Notes: generated from the sequence alone by a model not told the origin. DNA of 64,000 bases from Sphingopyxis sp. YF1 (GCF_022701295.1 NZ_CP033204.1:806001-870000), one strand, 5' to 3'. Positions 52,392 through 62,029 are shown, numbered from the stretch's first letter. Numbers and translations are program-made.

Positions 52392-52520
52392 TCAGACGAT
52401 CAGCTGACCAACCTGCGCACCATTCTGACCGGCGATCGCGAGCAGCATGATCGACGCATAGAGCGAAGCGAAAGCGGCGAGCGCGTAGCTCTTGACGGCG
52501 TGGGCGTTGAAGTGGGCCAT
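52392..52520 (-). CDS. 42-residue single-pass membrane protein, unknown
   Basis: A short frame with ATG at 52520, preceded 7 bases upstream by AAGGA, encodes MAHFNAHAVKSYALAAF continuing through ASLYASIMLLAIA to a polar end QLIV. One transmembrane helix (about residues 12-30) is clear. It is 66 bases upstream of pspC on the same strand and directly downstream of the sigma-54-like promoter, so it probably belongs to a membrane-stress response. No family was recognised. Confidence 0.65.
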   Translation of the reverse strand: MAHFNAHAVKSYALAAFASLYASIMLLAIAGQNGAQVGQLIV

Positions 52521-52575
52521 GAGTTTGTCCTTCCTGTATCCTTCCAGCCGGACCATCCGGTGGATGCCCAATGTA

Positions 52576-52593
52576 ATGCAGGAGGCGTGCCAA
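52576..52593 (-). promoter_or_regulatory. Sigma-54-type promoter of the small protein-pspC unit
   Basis: Read on the minus strand, TTGGCACGCCTCCTGCAT has the -24 GG and -12 GC dinucleotides exactly 10 bases apart, and TGGCACG matches the consensus -24 box completely. The predicted transcript start is near 52567, 47 bases before the ATG at 52520. An enhancer-binding protein site is not identified. Confidence 0.75.
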
Positions 52594-52761
52594 TTTCATT
52601 CATTGGCGGTTAAGCGCGGTTTTTCCGTGCTGGAAACTTTATTTCAATGCGTAATTTCCCGCTAACATGGATTAATTCCCATAAGGCGGTAAAAAATTGT
52701 GATGCGGTCGACGAGCCCCGGGCTGGCGCGGTGCCGGGCGTTCAGCTAGTCGCAAAGACCG

Positions 52762-53871
52762 ATGACGCTCGCCCGCCTTTCGCTGACCGATTTTCGCAAC
52801 CATGCCGCCGCGGAGCTGGTCGCCGCGCCGGGGCTCGTCGCGCTGCACGGCGACAATGGCGTGGGCAAGACCAACATCCTGGAGGCGATCTCGCTGCTCG
52901 CGCCCGGGCGCGGGCTGCGCCGCGCGCCGCTGTCCGACATGGTGCGCGACGGCGCGGCCGGCGGGTTCGCGGTGTTCGCCGAGGTGCAGCCCGACGCCGC
53001 GCTGCCCCCCGTCGCGCTGGGCACCGGGATCGAGCCTGCGCATCCCAAACGGCGCATTGTGCGGATCAACGGCGCGGCGGCGGCGGCGACCGCGCTCGGC
53101 GACTGGCTGGCGATCCTGTGGCTGACCCCGGCGATGGACCGGCTGTTCGTAGAGACCGCGGGCAACCGGCGGCGCTTCCTCGACCGGCTGGTGCTCGCGC
53201 TCGACCCGCGCCACGCGCAGCACGGCAATCGCTACGAAGCCGCGATGCGCGCGCGCGGCAAGTTGCTGACCGACCTCGCGGGCGCCGACCGCCAGTGGCT
53301 GGCGAGCCTCGAGGCGCAGCTCGCCGAGCATGGCGCGGCGATCGATGCGGCGCGGCAGCGGGCGCTGGCGGCGCTGTCGGCCGAACTGGCGGGGCAGCCC
53401 GACGCGCCGTTCGCGCGGCCGCTGCTGACGCTGGTCGATGCCGGGGGTGCGCCGCGCGACGCGCCGTGGACGGCCGAGGCGCTGCGCGAGCTGTTCGCCG
53501 AGCGCCGCCGCATCGACGCCGCGGCGGGCCGCGCGACCGCGGGGCCGCACCGCGACGATCTGGCCGCGATCCACGCCGCCTCGGGACGCGGCGCGGCGCG
53601 CTGTTCCACCGGCGAACAAAAGGCGATGCTGCTCTCGCTCGTCCTTGCGCACAGCGACTGCGTCGCGCGCGCGCGGGCGCAGCGCCCGGTGCTGCTGCTC
53701 GACGAGGTTGCCGCGCATCTCGACCCGATGCGCCGCGCCGCGCTCTACGAGCGTCTCGCCGGGCAGGGCGGGCAGGCGTGGCTGACCGGCACCGAGGCGG
53801 CGCTGTTCGAGGACATGCCGGGCCCGGTGACGCGCTTTCGTATCGCGGGTGGGCGGATCGCGCCGGGGTAA
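52762..53871 (+). CDS. recF: RecF, recombination mediator ATPase
   Basis: SMC-like ATPase that loads RecA at gaps with RecO and RecR. The 369 residues have Walker A GDNGVGKT (30-37), the signature [16 protein letters not shown] and Walker [13 protein letters not shown]. Many bacteria carry recF beside dnaA-dnaN-gyrB; here it stands away from them, as it does in several alphaproteobacteria. Codon use and GC are at the high end of the window. Confidence 0.95.
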   Translation: MTLARLSLTDFRNHAAAELVAAPGLVALHGDNGVGKTNILEAISLLAPGRGLRRAPLSDMVRDGAAGGFAVFAEVQPDAALPPVALGTGIEPAHPKRRIVRINGAAAAATALGDWLAILWLTPAMDRLFVETAGNRRRFLDRLVLALDPRHAQHGNRYEAAMRARGKLLTDLAGADRQWLASLEAQLAEHGAAIDAARQRALAALSAELAGQPDAPFARPLLTLVDAGGAPRDAPWTAEALRELFAERRRIDAAAGRATAGPHRDDLAAIHAASGRGAARCSTGEQKAMLLSLVLAHSDCVARARAQRPVLLLDEVAAHLDPMRRAALYERLAGQGGQAWLTGTEAALFEDMPGPVTRFRIAGGRIAPG

Positions 53872-53930
53872 CGCCCGGTAACGGCAAATTATCGCTTCGA
53901 CGCTAACCCGTCCCGGAAAGGGGCGCGGCG

Positions 53931-54704
53931 ATGGAACGACGGGGTGATCTGACGGGCGGCGGTTTCGGACGTCGCCGCGCGTCGCTGACGGATGCACCAT
54001 CCCCGCCGCGCAGTGCGAATGCATCGCCGGCTCACGTCTTCGCTGCCGATGACACGGGGCGACGCATCGCGCCGCTGCGGCTGGCGGGCTATGGCTTCGG
54101 CGGGCTGCTGGGGATGCTGTGCATCGAGGCGATGCTGTCGGGCACGTCGCTGATCACGCCGATCGACGAGACGCTCCGCAACGTCATGCGCGGGATCGGC
54201 CTGATCGTCGGGGTGCTGCTGGCGCTGTTCACCGTCGCGCGGCCCGCTGAACCGATGGGCGCTTTGAAGAAGTTCGCGATCCTGCTGTTCCTGCCGGTCA
54301 TGACGGGCTTTGTCGGCGATCAGGCCGCGTGGCGCATCGCCGACTGGCACGCGTTCGGGCTGTCGTCGGCCGAATATCACCCGACCAGCTACCCCATCAC
54401 TTACGCCAGCCACGGCCGGCGCGGCCGGCGCGATTCGTTCGAGATCGACCCTTTTGACGTCAAGAGCGGTACCGATATCGCGGTTCCTGCGGCGCAGTTC
54501 GAGGCGATCTGGCCGCATCACGGCGATTATTGCATCACGGTGATGGCGCGGCGGTCGGCGTCGGGCGCGGTCGAGATATTGAACGACGGCGTCTTCACGC
54601 TGCGCGAGCCCGAACCCGCGGTGCTGACGCCCTGTCCCGCGGCGAAGGCCGGTGCGGCGGGCGATCGCGGGTCGCCGTGGGACAAGAAGGAATTCCGGCC
54701 CTGA
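53931..54704 (+). CDS. Membrane protein of unknown function
   Basis: The 257-residue protein has an N-terminal polar region, three hydrophobic segments (about 50-72, 85-103, 110-128) and a soluble C-terminal domain with YPITYASHGRRGRRDSFEIDPFD and HHGDYCITVMARR. It contains a late conserved-looking CPAAKAG. No family was recognised. It lies between recF and the Hsp70-like gene. Confidence 0.6.
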   Translation: MERRGDLTGGGFGRRRASLTDAPSPPRSANASPAHVFAADDTGRRIAPLRLAGYGFGGLLGMLCIEAMLSGTSLITPIDETLRNVMRGIGLIVGVLLALFTVARPAEPMGALKKFAILLFLPVMTGFVGDQAAWRIADWHAFGLSSAEYHPTSYPITYASHGRRGRRDSFEIDPFDVKSGTDIAVPAAQFEAIWPHHGDYCITVMARRSASGAVEILNDGVFTLREPEPAVLTPCPAAKAGAAGDRGSPWDKKEFRP

Positions 54705-54811
54705 CAGGCCGGCCGGTGCGTACCGGCGAGCGGTCCCGCGCGGCTTGCCGCCCGCCGGCGGCTGTGCAATAGGCGCCGGCCCCGCGCAGCCCGACCGCAC
54801 AGGAGCATCCC

Positions 54812-56119
54812 ATGACCCGCGACGCGACCGCGAGCGCAACCGCGCTCGGCCTCGATTTCGGGACGACCAACAGCGTCGTCGCGCTCGCCGACGGATGCGG
54901 CGGGTCGGAACTGGTCGAATATGCGGGCGACGACGCCACCGGCGCGGTGTTCCGCTCGGCGCTCTGCTTCTGGGAAGAGGAGTGCGCCTGGCAGGGGATC
55001 GCGCACGAGGCGGGACCGTGGGCGATCGCCGAATATCTCCAGTCACCGCTCGACAGCCGCTTCGTCCAGTCGTTCAAGAGCGTCGCGGCGAGCGCGTCGT
55101 TCGAACGCGCGCTGATCTTCAATCGCCCCTATCGCTTCGAGGACATGGGGCGGCTGTTCCTCCAGCGGCTCGTCGCGCACGCGGGCGGGCGGCTCGACAC
55201 GCGCCCGCGCCGCGTGATCGTCGGGCGGCCGGTCGAATATGCCGGCGCGCGCCCCGACCCCGAGCTGGCGCGGCGGCGCTACGACGCGATGCTCGAAGCC
55301 TTCGGGACCGAGATATATTATGTCCACGAACCGCTGGGTGCCGCGCACAGCTATGCCGCGCGGCTGACCGAGCCCGCGACGATCCTCGTCGCCGATTTCG
55401 GCGGCGGCACCACCGACTTTTCGATCGTCCGCGTCGCTGAACCGGGCGCGCCGCGGCGCTGTGTGCCGCTCGCCTCGTCGGGGATCGGCATCGCGGGCGA
55501 CCGCTTCGACTACCGCATCGTCGACCGGCTGGTGCTGCCGCTGCTCGGCAAGGGCGGGCGCTATCGCTCGTTCGACAAATTGCTCGAAATCCCGGGCGGC
55601 TATTTCGCCGACTTCGCCGACTGGTCGCGCCTCGCGCTGATGCGCAACCGCCGCACGCTCGACGAACTCCGGCGGTTGCAGCGCGACGCGGTCGATCCCG
55701 AACCGATCGGGCGGATGATCGCGCTGATCGAGCACGAGCAGGGTTTCCCGCTCTACGACGCGGTCGGGCGGCTCAAGCGCGCGCTGTCCGATGCCGAGGA
55801 GGCCGATTTCGCCTTTCGCAGCGACGGGGTCGAAATTTCGGCATCGGTGCGCCGCGCCGATTTCGAGCGCTGGATCGCCGACGATCTGCATCGCGTCGAG
55901 GCGGCGATGGACGCGGCGCTGGTGCGGGCACAGGCCGCGCCCGAAACGATCGACCGGGTGTTCCTGACCGGCGGATCGTCGATGATCCCGGCGATCCGCG
56001 CGCTGTTCGCGCGGCGGTTCGGGCGCGAGCGGATCGCGACCGGCGGCGAGCTGACCTCGATCGCGCACGGGCTGGCGCTCATCGGCGAGGAGGATGACCC
56101 GGCGGAGTGGGCAGCGTAG
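54812..56119 (+). CDS. Hsp70-family protein, YegD-like
   Basis: The 435-residue protein has only the actin-like ATPase part: LGLDFGTTNSVVAL (phosphate-1), ILVADFGGGTTDFSIV (phosphate-2) and VFLTGGSSMIPAIRALF (adenosine). There is no classical substrate-binding domain, which matches the YegD-type Hsp70 subfamily rather than DnaK. Its role is unknown. Transcription direction and a 108-base gap suggest its own promoter. Confidence 0.88.
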   Translation: MTRDATASATALGLDFGTTNSVVALADGCGGSELVEYAGDDATGAVFRSALCFWEEECAWQGIAHEAGPWAIAEYLQSPLDSRFVQSFKSVAASASFERALIFNRPYRFEDMGRLFLQRLVAHAGGRLDTRPRRVIVGRPVEYAGARPDPELARRRYDAMLEAFGTEIYYVHEPLGAAHSYAARLTEPATILVADFGGGTTDFSIVRVAEPGAPRRCVPLASSGIGIAGDRFDYRIVDRLVLPLLGKGGRYRSFDKLLEIPGGYFADFADWSRLALMRNRRTLDELRRLQRDAVDPEPIGRMIALIEHEQGFPLYDAVGRLKRALSDAEEADFAFRSDGVEISASVRRADFERWIADDLHRVEAAMDAALVRAQAAPETIDRVFLTGGSSMIPAIRALFARRFGRERIATGGELTSIAHGLALIGEEDDPAEWAA

Positions 56120-56149
56120 GAGGCCCGGCGAAGCGAACGCAAGGCCGCG

Positions 56150-56402
56150 CGGCGCCTGACGGCGTCGGCCCCTCAGTCAGCCCTGCGCGCTGCCACCTCC
56201 CCATCGCTGCGCGACAGGGAGGATTGGCGGGAAGCGCCCGGTTGCGGACGTTCAATCCTCCCTGTGGCGAAGCCATGGGGAGGGGGACCGCGCCCGCAGG
56301 GCGTGGTGGAGGGGCTGAAAGGTCGCGCGACGCCTGACGGCGTCGGCCCCTCCGTCAGCGCTTCGCGCTGCCACCTCCCCATCGCTGCGCGACAGGGAGG
56401 AG
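56150..56402. repeat. CCTCCCTGTGGCGAAGCC repeats, one full and one half copy
   Basis: A full copy spans 56253-56402 (GAAGCC arm to the end GACAGGGAGGA). Its right half (about 56327-56401, CCTGACGGCGTCGGCCCCTC core) is repeated directly at 56150-56224 with few changes. The region 56120-56451 contains no gene. Confidence 0.85.
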
Positions 56403-56408
56403 CGGCCA

Positions 56409-56433
56409 GTCCGCTCCCCACCCCATAGCGGAC
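56409..56433. repeat. Short GTCCGCT hairpin repeat
   Basis: GTCCGCT (56409-56415) and AGCGGAC (56427-56433) bracket a CCCCACCCCAT loop, related to the 26045-26070 hairpin. The same family recurs near 26662. Confidence 0.6.
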
Positions 56434-56451
56434 GTTTCCACCCGGTCGCCG

Positions 56452-56796
56452 TCAAAGAATTTCGTGCACCTTGTCCTGCGGACGGCACAGCCGCGCGCCC
56501 TTGTCGGTTTCGACGAAGGGGCGTTCGACATAGGCGGGGTTGGCGGCCATCGCGGCGATGATCGTCGCTTCGTCGGCATCCTTCAGCCCGCGTTCCTCGG
56601 CGTCGGTGCCGCGCAGGCGCAGCGCGTCGCGGGCGCCGATGCCGGCGCTCTTGAACAGCTGTTCCAGCTTGCCGGCGGTGTAGGGCTGCTTCAGATATTC
56701 GACGACGGTGACCTCGACGCCCGGCGTCTCTTCGAGAATCGCCAGCGTCTTGCGCGAGGTGCCGCATGCGGGGTTGTGCCAGATGGTCGCTTTCAT
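56452..56796 (-). CDS. arsC: ArsC-type arsenate reductase
   Basis: The 114-residue protein of the glutaredoxin-coupled ArsC family has Cys11 in NPACGTSRKTLAIL, the catalytic arsenate-attacking cysteine. VVEYLKQP and RPFVETDKGARLCRP follow, the last supplying the conserved Arg and Cys. No other ars gene is nearby, so it may serve a general reductase role, as in the related Spx/YffB group, although it has the ArsC Cys-x-x-Ser. Confidence 0.88.
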   Translation of the reverse strand: MKATIWHNPACGTSRKTLAILEETPGVEVTVVEYLKQPYTAGKLEQLFKSAGIGARDALRLRGTDAEERGLKDADEATIIAAMAANPAYVERPFVETDKGARLCRPQDKVHEIL

Positions 56797-56964
56797 GCGC
56801 GCGGCTCTATCGTGCCGGGACCGGCGATGTAAACCCGCTGTTCATGGCGAATATGCCACAACTGGCGGCATGACGACGATGAAGCTGCTTGCCTTTCGGG
56901 GCGAAGCTGCGGCTAATGACCCCAAGAGGGATCGCCACGGGCGGCAGACGGGGTTGGGTTGCAA

Positions 56965-57699
56965 GTGAACAAGATGATCGATCGCCGATCGATGCTGGGA
57001 GCAGCGGCCGCCGGTGCGGGAGCATTGGCCGCGATGCCGCTCCGCGCGCAGATGCCCGGATGGGTGCAGTCGCTGCCGGGCGCGCAGCCCGCGGTCGACT
57101 ATCTCGCCGTCGCGAAGCGCCAGCTCGCGATGCAGGGGCGCAACATTCCGCAGGGCGACCGCGTCGGTATCGTCGATTTCGGCCTGCCGTCGTCGCGGCC
57201 GCGCTTCGCGCTGGTCGACATGGTCGCAGGGCGCGTCGACATGTACCCCGTCACCCACGGCCGCGGGTCGGACCCGCAGCACGACGGCTGGCTCAAGAGC
57301 TTTTCGAACCGCGTCGGCAGCCTCGCCACCTCGCGCGGCGCCTATCGCACCAGCGATTATTACTGGGGTGCCAACGGCTCGTCGATGCGCCTCGCGGGGC
57401 TGGAACCCGACAACAACAATGCCGACGTGCGGGCGATCGTCGTCCACGGCGCCTGGTACGCCGAACCGTCGCTGATCGCGACGCAGGGCAAGCTGGGGCG
57501 CAGCGAGGGCTGTTTCGTGTTCGGCGAGGAATTGCTGCCGCAGATCCTCTACAAGCTCGGCCCGGGGCGGCTGCTGTTCGCCGACAAGCTGAGCGTCGCG
57601 CCGCCGGCGCCGCCGCCGTTCGAGATTCCGGCGCCGGGGACCGAGAATATCATCCGTACCCACGCGCAGCAGGGCAGCCTTCCCAAAACCGCCGATTGA
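56965..57699 (+). CDS. Murein L,D-transpeptidase catalytic-domain protein (YkuD_2 family)
   Basis: The 244-residue exported protein has an N-terminal DRRSMLGAAAAG, a possible Tat signal, and a catalytic domain of the PF13645 type: IVVHGAW (His161) and GKLGRSEGCFVFG (Cys183). Its opening VGIVDFGLPSSRPRF and PVTHGRGSDP are also family marks. GTG 56965 is chosen for the GGGGTTGGG 6-7 bases upstream; ATG 56974 is an alternative. It is convergent with a second L,D-transpeptidase gene. Confidence 0.88.
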   Translation: MNKMIDRRSMLGAAAAGAGALAAMPLRAQMPGWVQSLPGAQPAVDYLAVAKRQLAMQGRNIPQGDRVGIVDFGLPSSRPRFALVDMVAGRVDMYPVTHGRGSDPQHDGWLKSFSNRVGSLATSRGAYRTSDYYWGANGSSMRLAGLEPDNNNADVRAIVVHGAWYAEPSLIATQGKLGRSEGCFVFGEELLPQILYKLGPGRLLFADKLSVAPPAPPPFEIPAPGTENIIRTHAQQGSLPKTAD

Positions 57700-57805
57700 G
57701 CCGGCGCGGCTGGTCGCGCGTCGGCCGGCGCGCTTGTGAATCCTCCGCATCGCCGCGCGGCGGGGAGGATCAGCGGCAGGCGACCGGAACCCGATCTTCC
57801 TTGAT

Positions 57806-57880
57806 TTCGTCCCCGGACTTGATCCGGGGTCTCCTGCAGCGTTGAAGGAATGGATCCCGGATCAGGTCCGGGATGACGAA
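57806..57880. repeat. CCCGGACTTGATCCGGG inverted repeat
   Basis: TTCGTCCCCGGACTTGATCC at 57806 and its near complement ending GGTCCGGGATGACGAA at 57880 form a hairpin, each arm also being an inner palindrome. It lies between the two convergent transpeptidase genes, where it may end both transcripts. Confidence 0.75.
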
Positions 57881-57938
57881 AATGGGTGGAGCAAGTTTCG
57901 CTCCCACCCCGTTCCGGCCCTTCGCTTTCAGGATCGGC

Positions 57939-59270
57939 TCACTGCCCGCCGCTGGCCTTGCCCGCGGCGCTCGCGATCGTCGGCACCACGGTGGGGGCGA
58001 TCATCGACGCGGCGGGGCGGCCGGGTTTGGCGAAGCTCGCGACGACGGGCGCGTCGCGGCCGTAGATGTCGGCGAGCTTCTTCACCCCGCCCTTGTCGCC
58101 CGGAATCGCCGTCCAATAGGCGACATAGACGGGGAAGGGGTCGTCGAAGCCGAAGCGCGTCGTTGCGCCGCTCGCGATCGCCTCGCCGAATTCCTCGGGC
58201 GATTTGCCCGCGAACATCACCGCCATCAGGCCCGAGAAGTGCAGCGCGCGCTCGGTGCGGATGCAGCCGTGGCTGAACGCGCGCGCGGCGGCGTTGAACG
58301 CGCCCTTCGACGGGGTGTCGTGCAGGTAGATCGCGTGCGGATTGAGCATTTCGAGCTTCATCACGCCGAGCGCGTTGTTCGGGCCGGCCTTTTGCACCAC
58401 GGACAGTGTCTTGCCGCTGCCCGTCCAGGTGTAGCCCTGCGCGCGTGCCGAGGCGGGATTGTTCGCGATCGTCGCGCCGATGCCTTCGTTGATGATGCTG
58501 CGCGGCAGCGTCCAGGTCGGGTTGACGATGACGCCGGTCGCCATCGGATTGAGCTGCGGCGTCGGGGTCGATGCCTTGCCGACGACCGCCTTGTGCGTCG
58601 CGATGATCTTGCCGCTGTGGACGACGCGGGTCAGATATTCGGGGACGTTGCTGACGATATAGCGCTTGCCGAGGTCGCGGGGCATCCAGCGCCACCGTTC
58701 CATGTTGACACGGATCACATTGGCGTCGGCGGGGGTCTTGGCGGTGGCGAGCGCGGCCTTCAGCGCCGCGAAATCGGGGTGGACCGGATCGAAGGCGGCG
58801 AGCGTTTCGGCCACCGTGCCCGCGACCAGCGACTGGTTGAGCAGCGCGATCAGCGGCATGTGATCGGCGTCGCTGTCGACCATGAACCACTGCTTGCGCG
58901 CGGCGTTGGGGGTGCGGCCGTCGCGCAGGTGCGTCGCCAGCAGCAGGAAGGCGTCGGTGGCGGTGCGGTCGAGCCGCGCCTGATCGTCGCTGACGATCGC
59001 GGCGGCGAGACCTTCGGGATTGTAGTCCTTGGCGAACAGCCCCTCGGCGCCGATGCCCTCGATCACGCGCAGCAGCGTTTCGGCGTTGCCCTTCGACCAG
59101 TTCGGCAGGTTGGCCTCGTCCGCGCTTTCGACCTCGGGCGCATCGTCGGTGACCTTGTCGGGCTGGAGGACGACCGAATCCTCCTTGACGTTGGTCTGGG
59201 CGAGCGCGGGGGCGGCGGCAAGCGTCAGCGAGAGCAGCAGGGGGGCGGCGAGGGGGGAGCGTTTGACCAT
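57939..59270 (-). CDS. L,D-transpeptidase, YcbB/LdtD type
   Basis: The 443-residue exported protein has a signal peptide (LLLSLTLAAAPALAQ) and a scaffold domain (ERWRWMPRDLGKRYIVSNVPEY). The YkuD catalytic block is HDTPSKGAFNAAARAFSHGC followed by IR, with Cys336 the nucleophile. It makes 3-3 crosslinks in peptidoglycan or attaches outer-membrane proteins. The N-terminal peptidoglycan-binding part is short compared with E. coli LdtD (615 residues). Confidence 0.93.
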   Translation of the reverse strand: MVKRSPLAAPLLLSLTLAAAPALAQTNVKEDSVVLQPDKVTDDAPEVESADEANLPNWSKGNAETLLRVIEGIGAEGLFAKDYNPEGLAAAIVSDDQARLDRTATDAFLLLATHLRDGRTPNAARKQWFMVDSDADHMPLIALLNQSLVAGTVAETLAAFDPVHPDFAALKAALATAKTPADANVIRVNMERWRWMPRDLGKRYIVSNVPEYLTRVVHSGKIIATHKAVVGKASTPTPQLNPMATGVIVNPTWTLPRSIINEGIGATIANNPASARAQGYTWTGSGKTLSVVQKAGPNNALGVMKLEMLNPHAIYLHDTPSKGAFNAAARAFSHGCIRTERALHFSGLMAVMFAGKSPEEFGEAIASGATTRFGFDDPFPVYVAYWTAIPGDKGGVKKLADIYGRDAPVVASFAKPGRPAASMIAPTVVPTIASAAGKASGGQ

Positions 59271-59288
59271 AGGCCTAGGCCCATAGCC

Positions 59289-59320
59289 AAAAAGCCGCCC
59301 CAGTGAAAGTGAGCTGGGGC
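59289..59320 (-). terminator. Terminator after accC on the minus strand
   Basis: On the minus strand GCCCCAG-N10-CTGGGGC (59320 to 59297) is followed by GGCTTTTT. It lies between accC and the L,D-transpeptidase gene, separating the two. Confidence 0.6.
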
Positions 59321-59381
59321 ACAGCTCGTCGTGCCGCCGCGGACCCCGGCTCGTGCCGGGGTCGCGGGCGTGCAGCGAGGT

Positions 59382-60740
59382 TCAGGCGGCGGTTTCGTCC
59401 TGGCGCGCGAGCCATTCCTCGAGCCACTTGATGGTATAATCGCCGTGGATGACGTCGGGGTCGGCGAGCAGCGCCTGGTGGAGCGGGATGTTCGTCTTGA
59501 CCCCGCCGACGACCATTTCCTCGAGCGCGCGGCGCATCCGCATCATGCAGCTTTCGCGGCTGCGGCCATAGACGATCAGCTTGCCGATCATGCTGTCGTA
59601 GTAGGGCGGGATCGAATAGCCGGCGTAGAGTCCGCTATCGACGCGCACGTGCATGCCGCCCGCGGGATGATAGGCGGTGACCTTGCCGGGCGAGGGCAGG
59701 AAGCTGCGCGGATCCTCGGCATTGATGCGGCATTCGATCGCGTGGCCGCGGAATTCGAGATCCTCCTGCCGCACCGACAGCCCGCGGCCGTCGGCGATGC
59801 GGATCTGTTCGCGGACGAGGTCGAAACCGGTGATCATCTCGGTCACCGGATGCTCGACCTGGATGCGCGTGTTCATCTCGATGAAGAAGAATTCGCCGTT
59901 TTCCCACAGGAATTCGATCGTCCCCGCGCCGCGATAGTGCATCTTCGCCATCGCGTCGGCGCAGACCTTGCCCATGCGTGCGCGTTCCTCGGCCGAGATG
60001 ACGGGCGAGGGGGCTTCCTCGAGCACCTTCTGGTGGCGGCGCTGGAGCGAGCAGTCGCGCTCGCCGAGATGGATGGCGTTGCCGTTGCCGTCGCCGAACA
60101 CCTGGAATTCGATGTGGCGCGGGTTGCCGAGATATTTTTCCATATAGACGGTCGGGTCGCCGAAGGCGGCCGCGGCCTCCGAAGAGGCCTGTCCCATCAG
60201 GCTTTCGAGGCTGTCGGCGTCGGCGACGACCTTCATGCCGCGCCCGCCGCCGCCCGAGGCGGCCTTGATCAGCACCGGATAGCCGATCGCTTCGGCGAGC
60301 GCCCTGGTTTCGTCGCTGAAGGTCACCGCGCCGGGCGAACCCGGAACGACGGGCAGGCCCAGCGCGACTGCGGTGCGTTTCGCCTCGACCTTGTCGCCCA
60401 TGGTGCGGATATGCTCGGGCTTCGGCCCGACGAAGATCAGGTTATGCGCCTCGATGATCTCGGCGAAGCGCGCGTTCTCCGACAGGAAGCCGTAGCCCGG
60501 ATGGATCGCATTGGCGTTGGTGACCTCGGCGGCCGAAATGATCGCCGGGATGTTGAGATAGCTGTCCTTTGCCGCGGGCGGGCCGATGCAGACGGCCTCG
60601 TCCGCCAGCCGGACGTGCATCGCGTCGGCGTCGGCGGTCGAATGGACCGCGACGGTCCTGATGCCCATTTCGTGGCACGCGCGGTGGATGCGCAACGCGA
60701 TCTCGCCGCGGTTGGCGATCAGCAGTTTCTCGATGGTCAT
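59382..60740 (-). CDS. accC: AccC, biotin carboxylase of acetyl-CoA carboxylase
   Basis: ATP-grasp enzyme that carboxylates biotin on AccB, the first half-reaction of fatty-acid synthesis. The 452 residues have [25 protein letters not shown], the ATP loop [14 protein letters not shown], and the catalytic region [20 protein letters not shown]. It has normal length and starts 20 bases after accB. The gene order aroQ-accB-accC on the minus strand is common in alphaproteobacteria. Confidence 0.97.
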   Translation of the reverse strand: MTIEKLLIANRGEIALRIHRACHEMGIRTVAVHSTADADAMHVRLADEAVCIGPPAAKDSYLNIPAIISAAEVTNANAIHPGYGFLSENARFAEIIEAHNLIFVGPKPEHIRTMGDKVEAKRTAVALGLPVVPGSPGAVTFSDETRALAEAIGYPVLIKAASGGGGRGMKVVADADSLESLMGQASSEAAAAFGDPTVYMEKYLGNPRHIEFQVFGDGNGNAIHLGERDCSLQRRHQKVLEEAPSPVISAEERARMGKVCADAMAKMHYRGAGTIEFLWENGEFFFIEMNTRIQVEHPVTEMITGFDLVREQIRIADGRGLSVRQEDLEFRGHAIECRINAEDPRSFLPSPGKVTAYHPAGGMHVRVDSGLYAGYSIPPYYDSMIGKLIVYGRSRESCMMRMRRALEEMVVGGVKTNIPLHQALLADPDVIHGDYTIKWLEEWLARQDETAA

Positions 60741-60760
60741 GCCAAAATCTGCCTTCAGCC

Positions 60761-61237
60761 TCAGCCGATGGTGAACAGCGGCTGGTCATATTCGACCGGC
60801 TGGCTGTTCTCGACGTGCACGGCCTTGAGGGTGCCCGACGTCGGCGCGGTGATCGGGTTCATCACCTTCATCGCCTCGATGATCAGGATGGTGTCGCCGG
60901 CTTTGACGGTCGATCCGGCGGTCGCGAAATTGGGCGCCGAGGGTTCGGGGGCGAGGTAGACGGTGCCGACCATCGGCGATTTTACCGCATCGGCGAAGCT
61001 GTCGACGGCGGGCGCGGCCGGCGCGGCTGCTGCCGGGGCCGCGGCGGCCGGAGCTGCTACCGGGGCGGGGGCGTAGGCCAGCGGCGCGGCGGCGGCGGTC
61101 AGCGTGCGCGCGACGCGCACCTTGCGGTCGCCGTCCTCGACCTCGATCTCCGACAATTGCGTGTCGTCGAGAAGTTCCGCCAATGCGCGGACGAAGGCCG
61201 GATCGATGTTGATGCCGTGCTCTTTATGGTCACCCAT
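60761..61237 (-). CDS. accB: AccB, biotin carboxyl carrier protein
   Basis: The 158-residue protein carries biotin on Lys124 in [12 protein letters not shown]. The N-terminal part binds AccC, an Ala/Pro-rich linker (about 48-76) follows, and the biotinyl domain starts near [13 protein letters not shown] with the thumb seen in bacterial acetyl-CoA carboxylases. It is in an operon with accC and probably aroQ. Confidence 0.97.
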   Translation of the reverse strand: MGDHKEHGINIDPAFVRALAELLDDTQLSEIEVEDGDRKVRVARTLTAAAAPLAYAPAPVAAPAAAAPAAAAPAAPAVDSFADAVKSPMVGTVYLAPEPSAPNFATAGSTVKAGDTILIIEAMKVMNPITAPTSGTLKAVHVENSQPVEYDQPLFTIG

Positions 61238-61303
61238 GTGTCTGTTCCTGCTGTTGCGGCGCCGTGGCGACGGCGCTCGACCCCTGTTCTGATCGGCCTC
61301 TTG

Positions 61304-61744
61304 TCAGAGAGACGCGGCGGCGTCCAGCGCCAGCGTATAGCTCGCCGCGCCGTGACCGGCAAAATGCGCGACCGCCGCCATGCCGATGTAGCTGATATGC
61401 CGAAAGGATTCGCGCTTCATCGGATCCGACAGATGGACCTCGATCACCGGCACCTTGATCGACTTGATCGCGTCGTGGAGCGCGATCGAGGTGTGCGTAT
61501 AGCCCCCGGCGTTGAGCAGCACCGCCTTGGCGCCCGCAACATAAGCCTCGTGCAGCCAGTCGATCAGCACGCCTTCATGGTTGGTCTGGCGGCATTCGAG
61601 GCGAAGGCCAAGGCCGGCCGCCTGCGCCTCCAGCCGCGCATGAATGTCGTTCAGCGTGTCATGCCCGTAAATCTCCGGCTCGCGCGTGCCGAGCAGGTTG
61701 AGATTGGGGCCGGAGAGGACATAGACGGTGGGCAGGTCGGTCAA
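61304..61744 (-). CDS. aroQ: AroQ, type II 3-dehydroquinate dehydratase
   Basis: Shikimate-pathway dehydratase. The 146 residues have [19 protein letters not shown], in which Tyr26 is the catalytic tyrosine and Arg21 the lid arginine. [31 protein letters not shown] and [11 protein letters not shown] with His104 follow, all type II marks. It is 66 bases upstream of accB and divergent from thiS. Confidence 0.97.
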   Translation of the reverse strand: MTDLPTVYVLSGPNLNLLGTREPEIYGHDTLNDIHARLEAQAAGLGLRLECRQTNHEGVLIDWLHEAYVAGAKAVLLNAGGYTHTSIALHDAIKSIKVPVIEVHLSDPMKRESFRHISYIGMAAVAHFAGHGAASYTLALDAAASL

Positions 61745-61825
61745 GTTGCGGGCTTTCGGTTGCGGCCTCGATGGCGCCCCCTATATGGGCTGCTCGGCAA
61801 AAGGCAAAGCGAGGTGGGTTTCAAC

Positions 61826-62029
61826 GTGATCTCGATCATCCTCAACGGCGACCCGCGGCAGGTGCGCGAAGGCAGCATCGCCGATCTCGTCGCCTCGCTG
61901 GGGCTCGACGTGAAGAAGGTCGCGGTCGAACGCAACCGCGCGATCGTCCCGCGTTCGACGCTTGCCGACGTCGCGCTCGCCGAGGGCGATGCGCTCGAAA
62001 TCGTTCATTTTGTAGGAGGCGGTTGTTGA
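61826..62029 (+). CDS. thiS: ThiS, sulfur carrier protein for thiazole synthesis, with extra C-terminal Cys
   Basis: The 67-residue ubiquitin-fold protein delivers sulfur as a C-terminal thiocarboxylate to Thi[35 protein letters not shown] and [13 protein letters not shown] match the family. The usual chain ends in Gly-Gly(-Gly), but here the last codons read GGG followed by Cys and then stop, so the terminal Gly would need exposing before adenylation. GTG 61826 is chosen for AGGTGGG 8 bases upstream; GTG 61814 is possible. It overlaps thiG. Confidence 0.93.
   Translation: MISIILNGDPRQVREGSIADLVASLGLDVKKVAVERNRAIVPRSTLADVALAEGDALEIVHFVGGGC

Noticed and set aside
61745..61825. TPP riboswitch before thiS
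   Set aside because: The gap is short and lacks the conserved CUGAGA and thi-box sequences.
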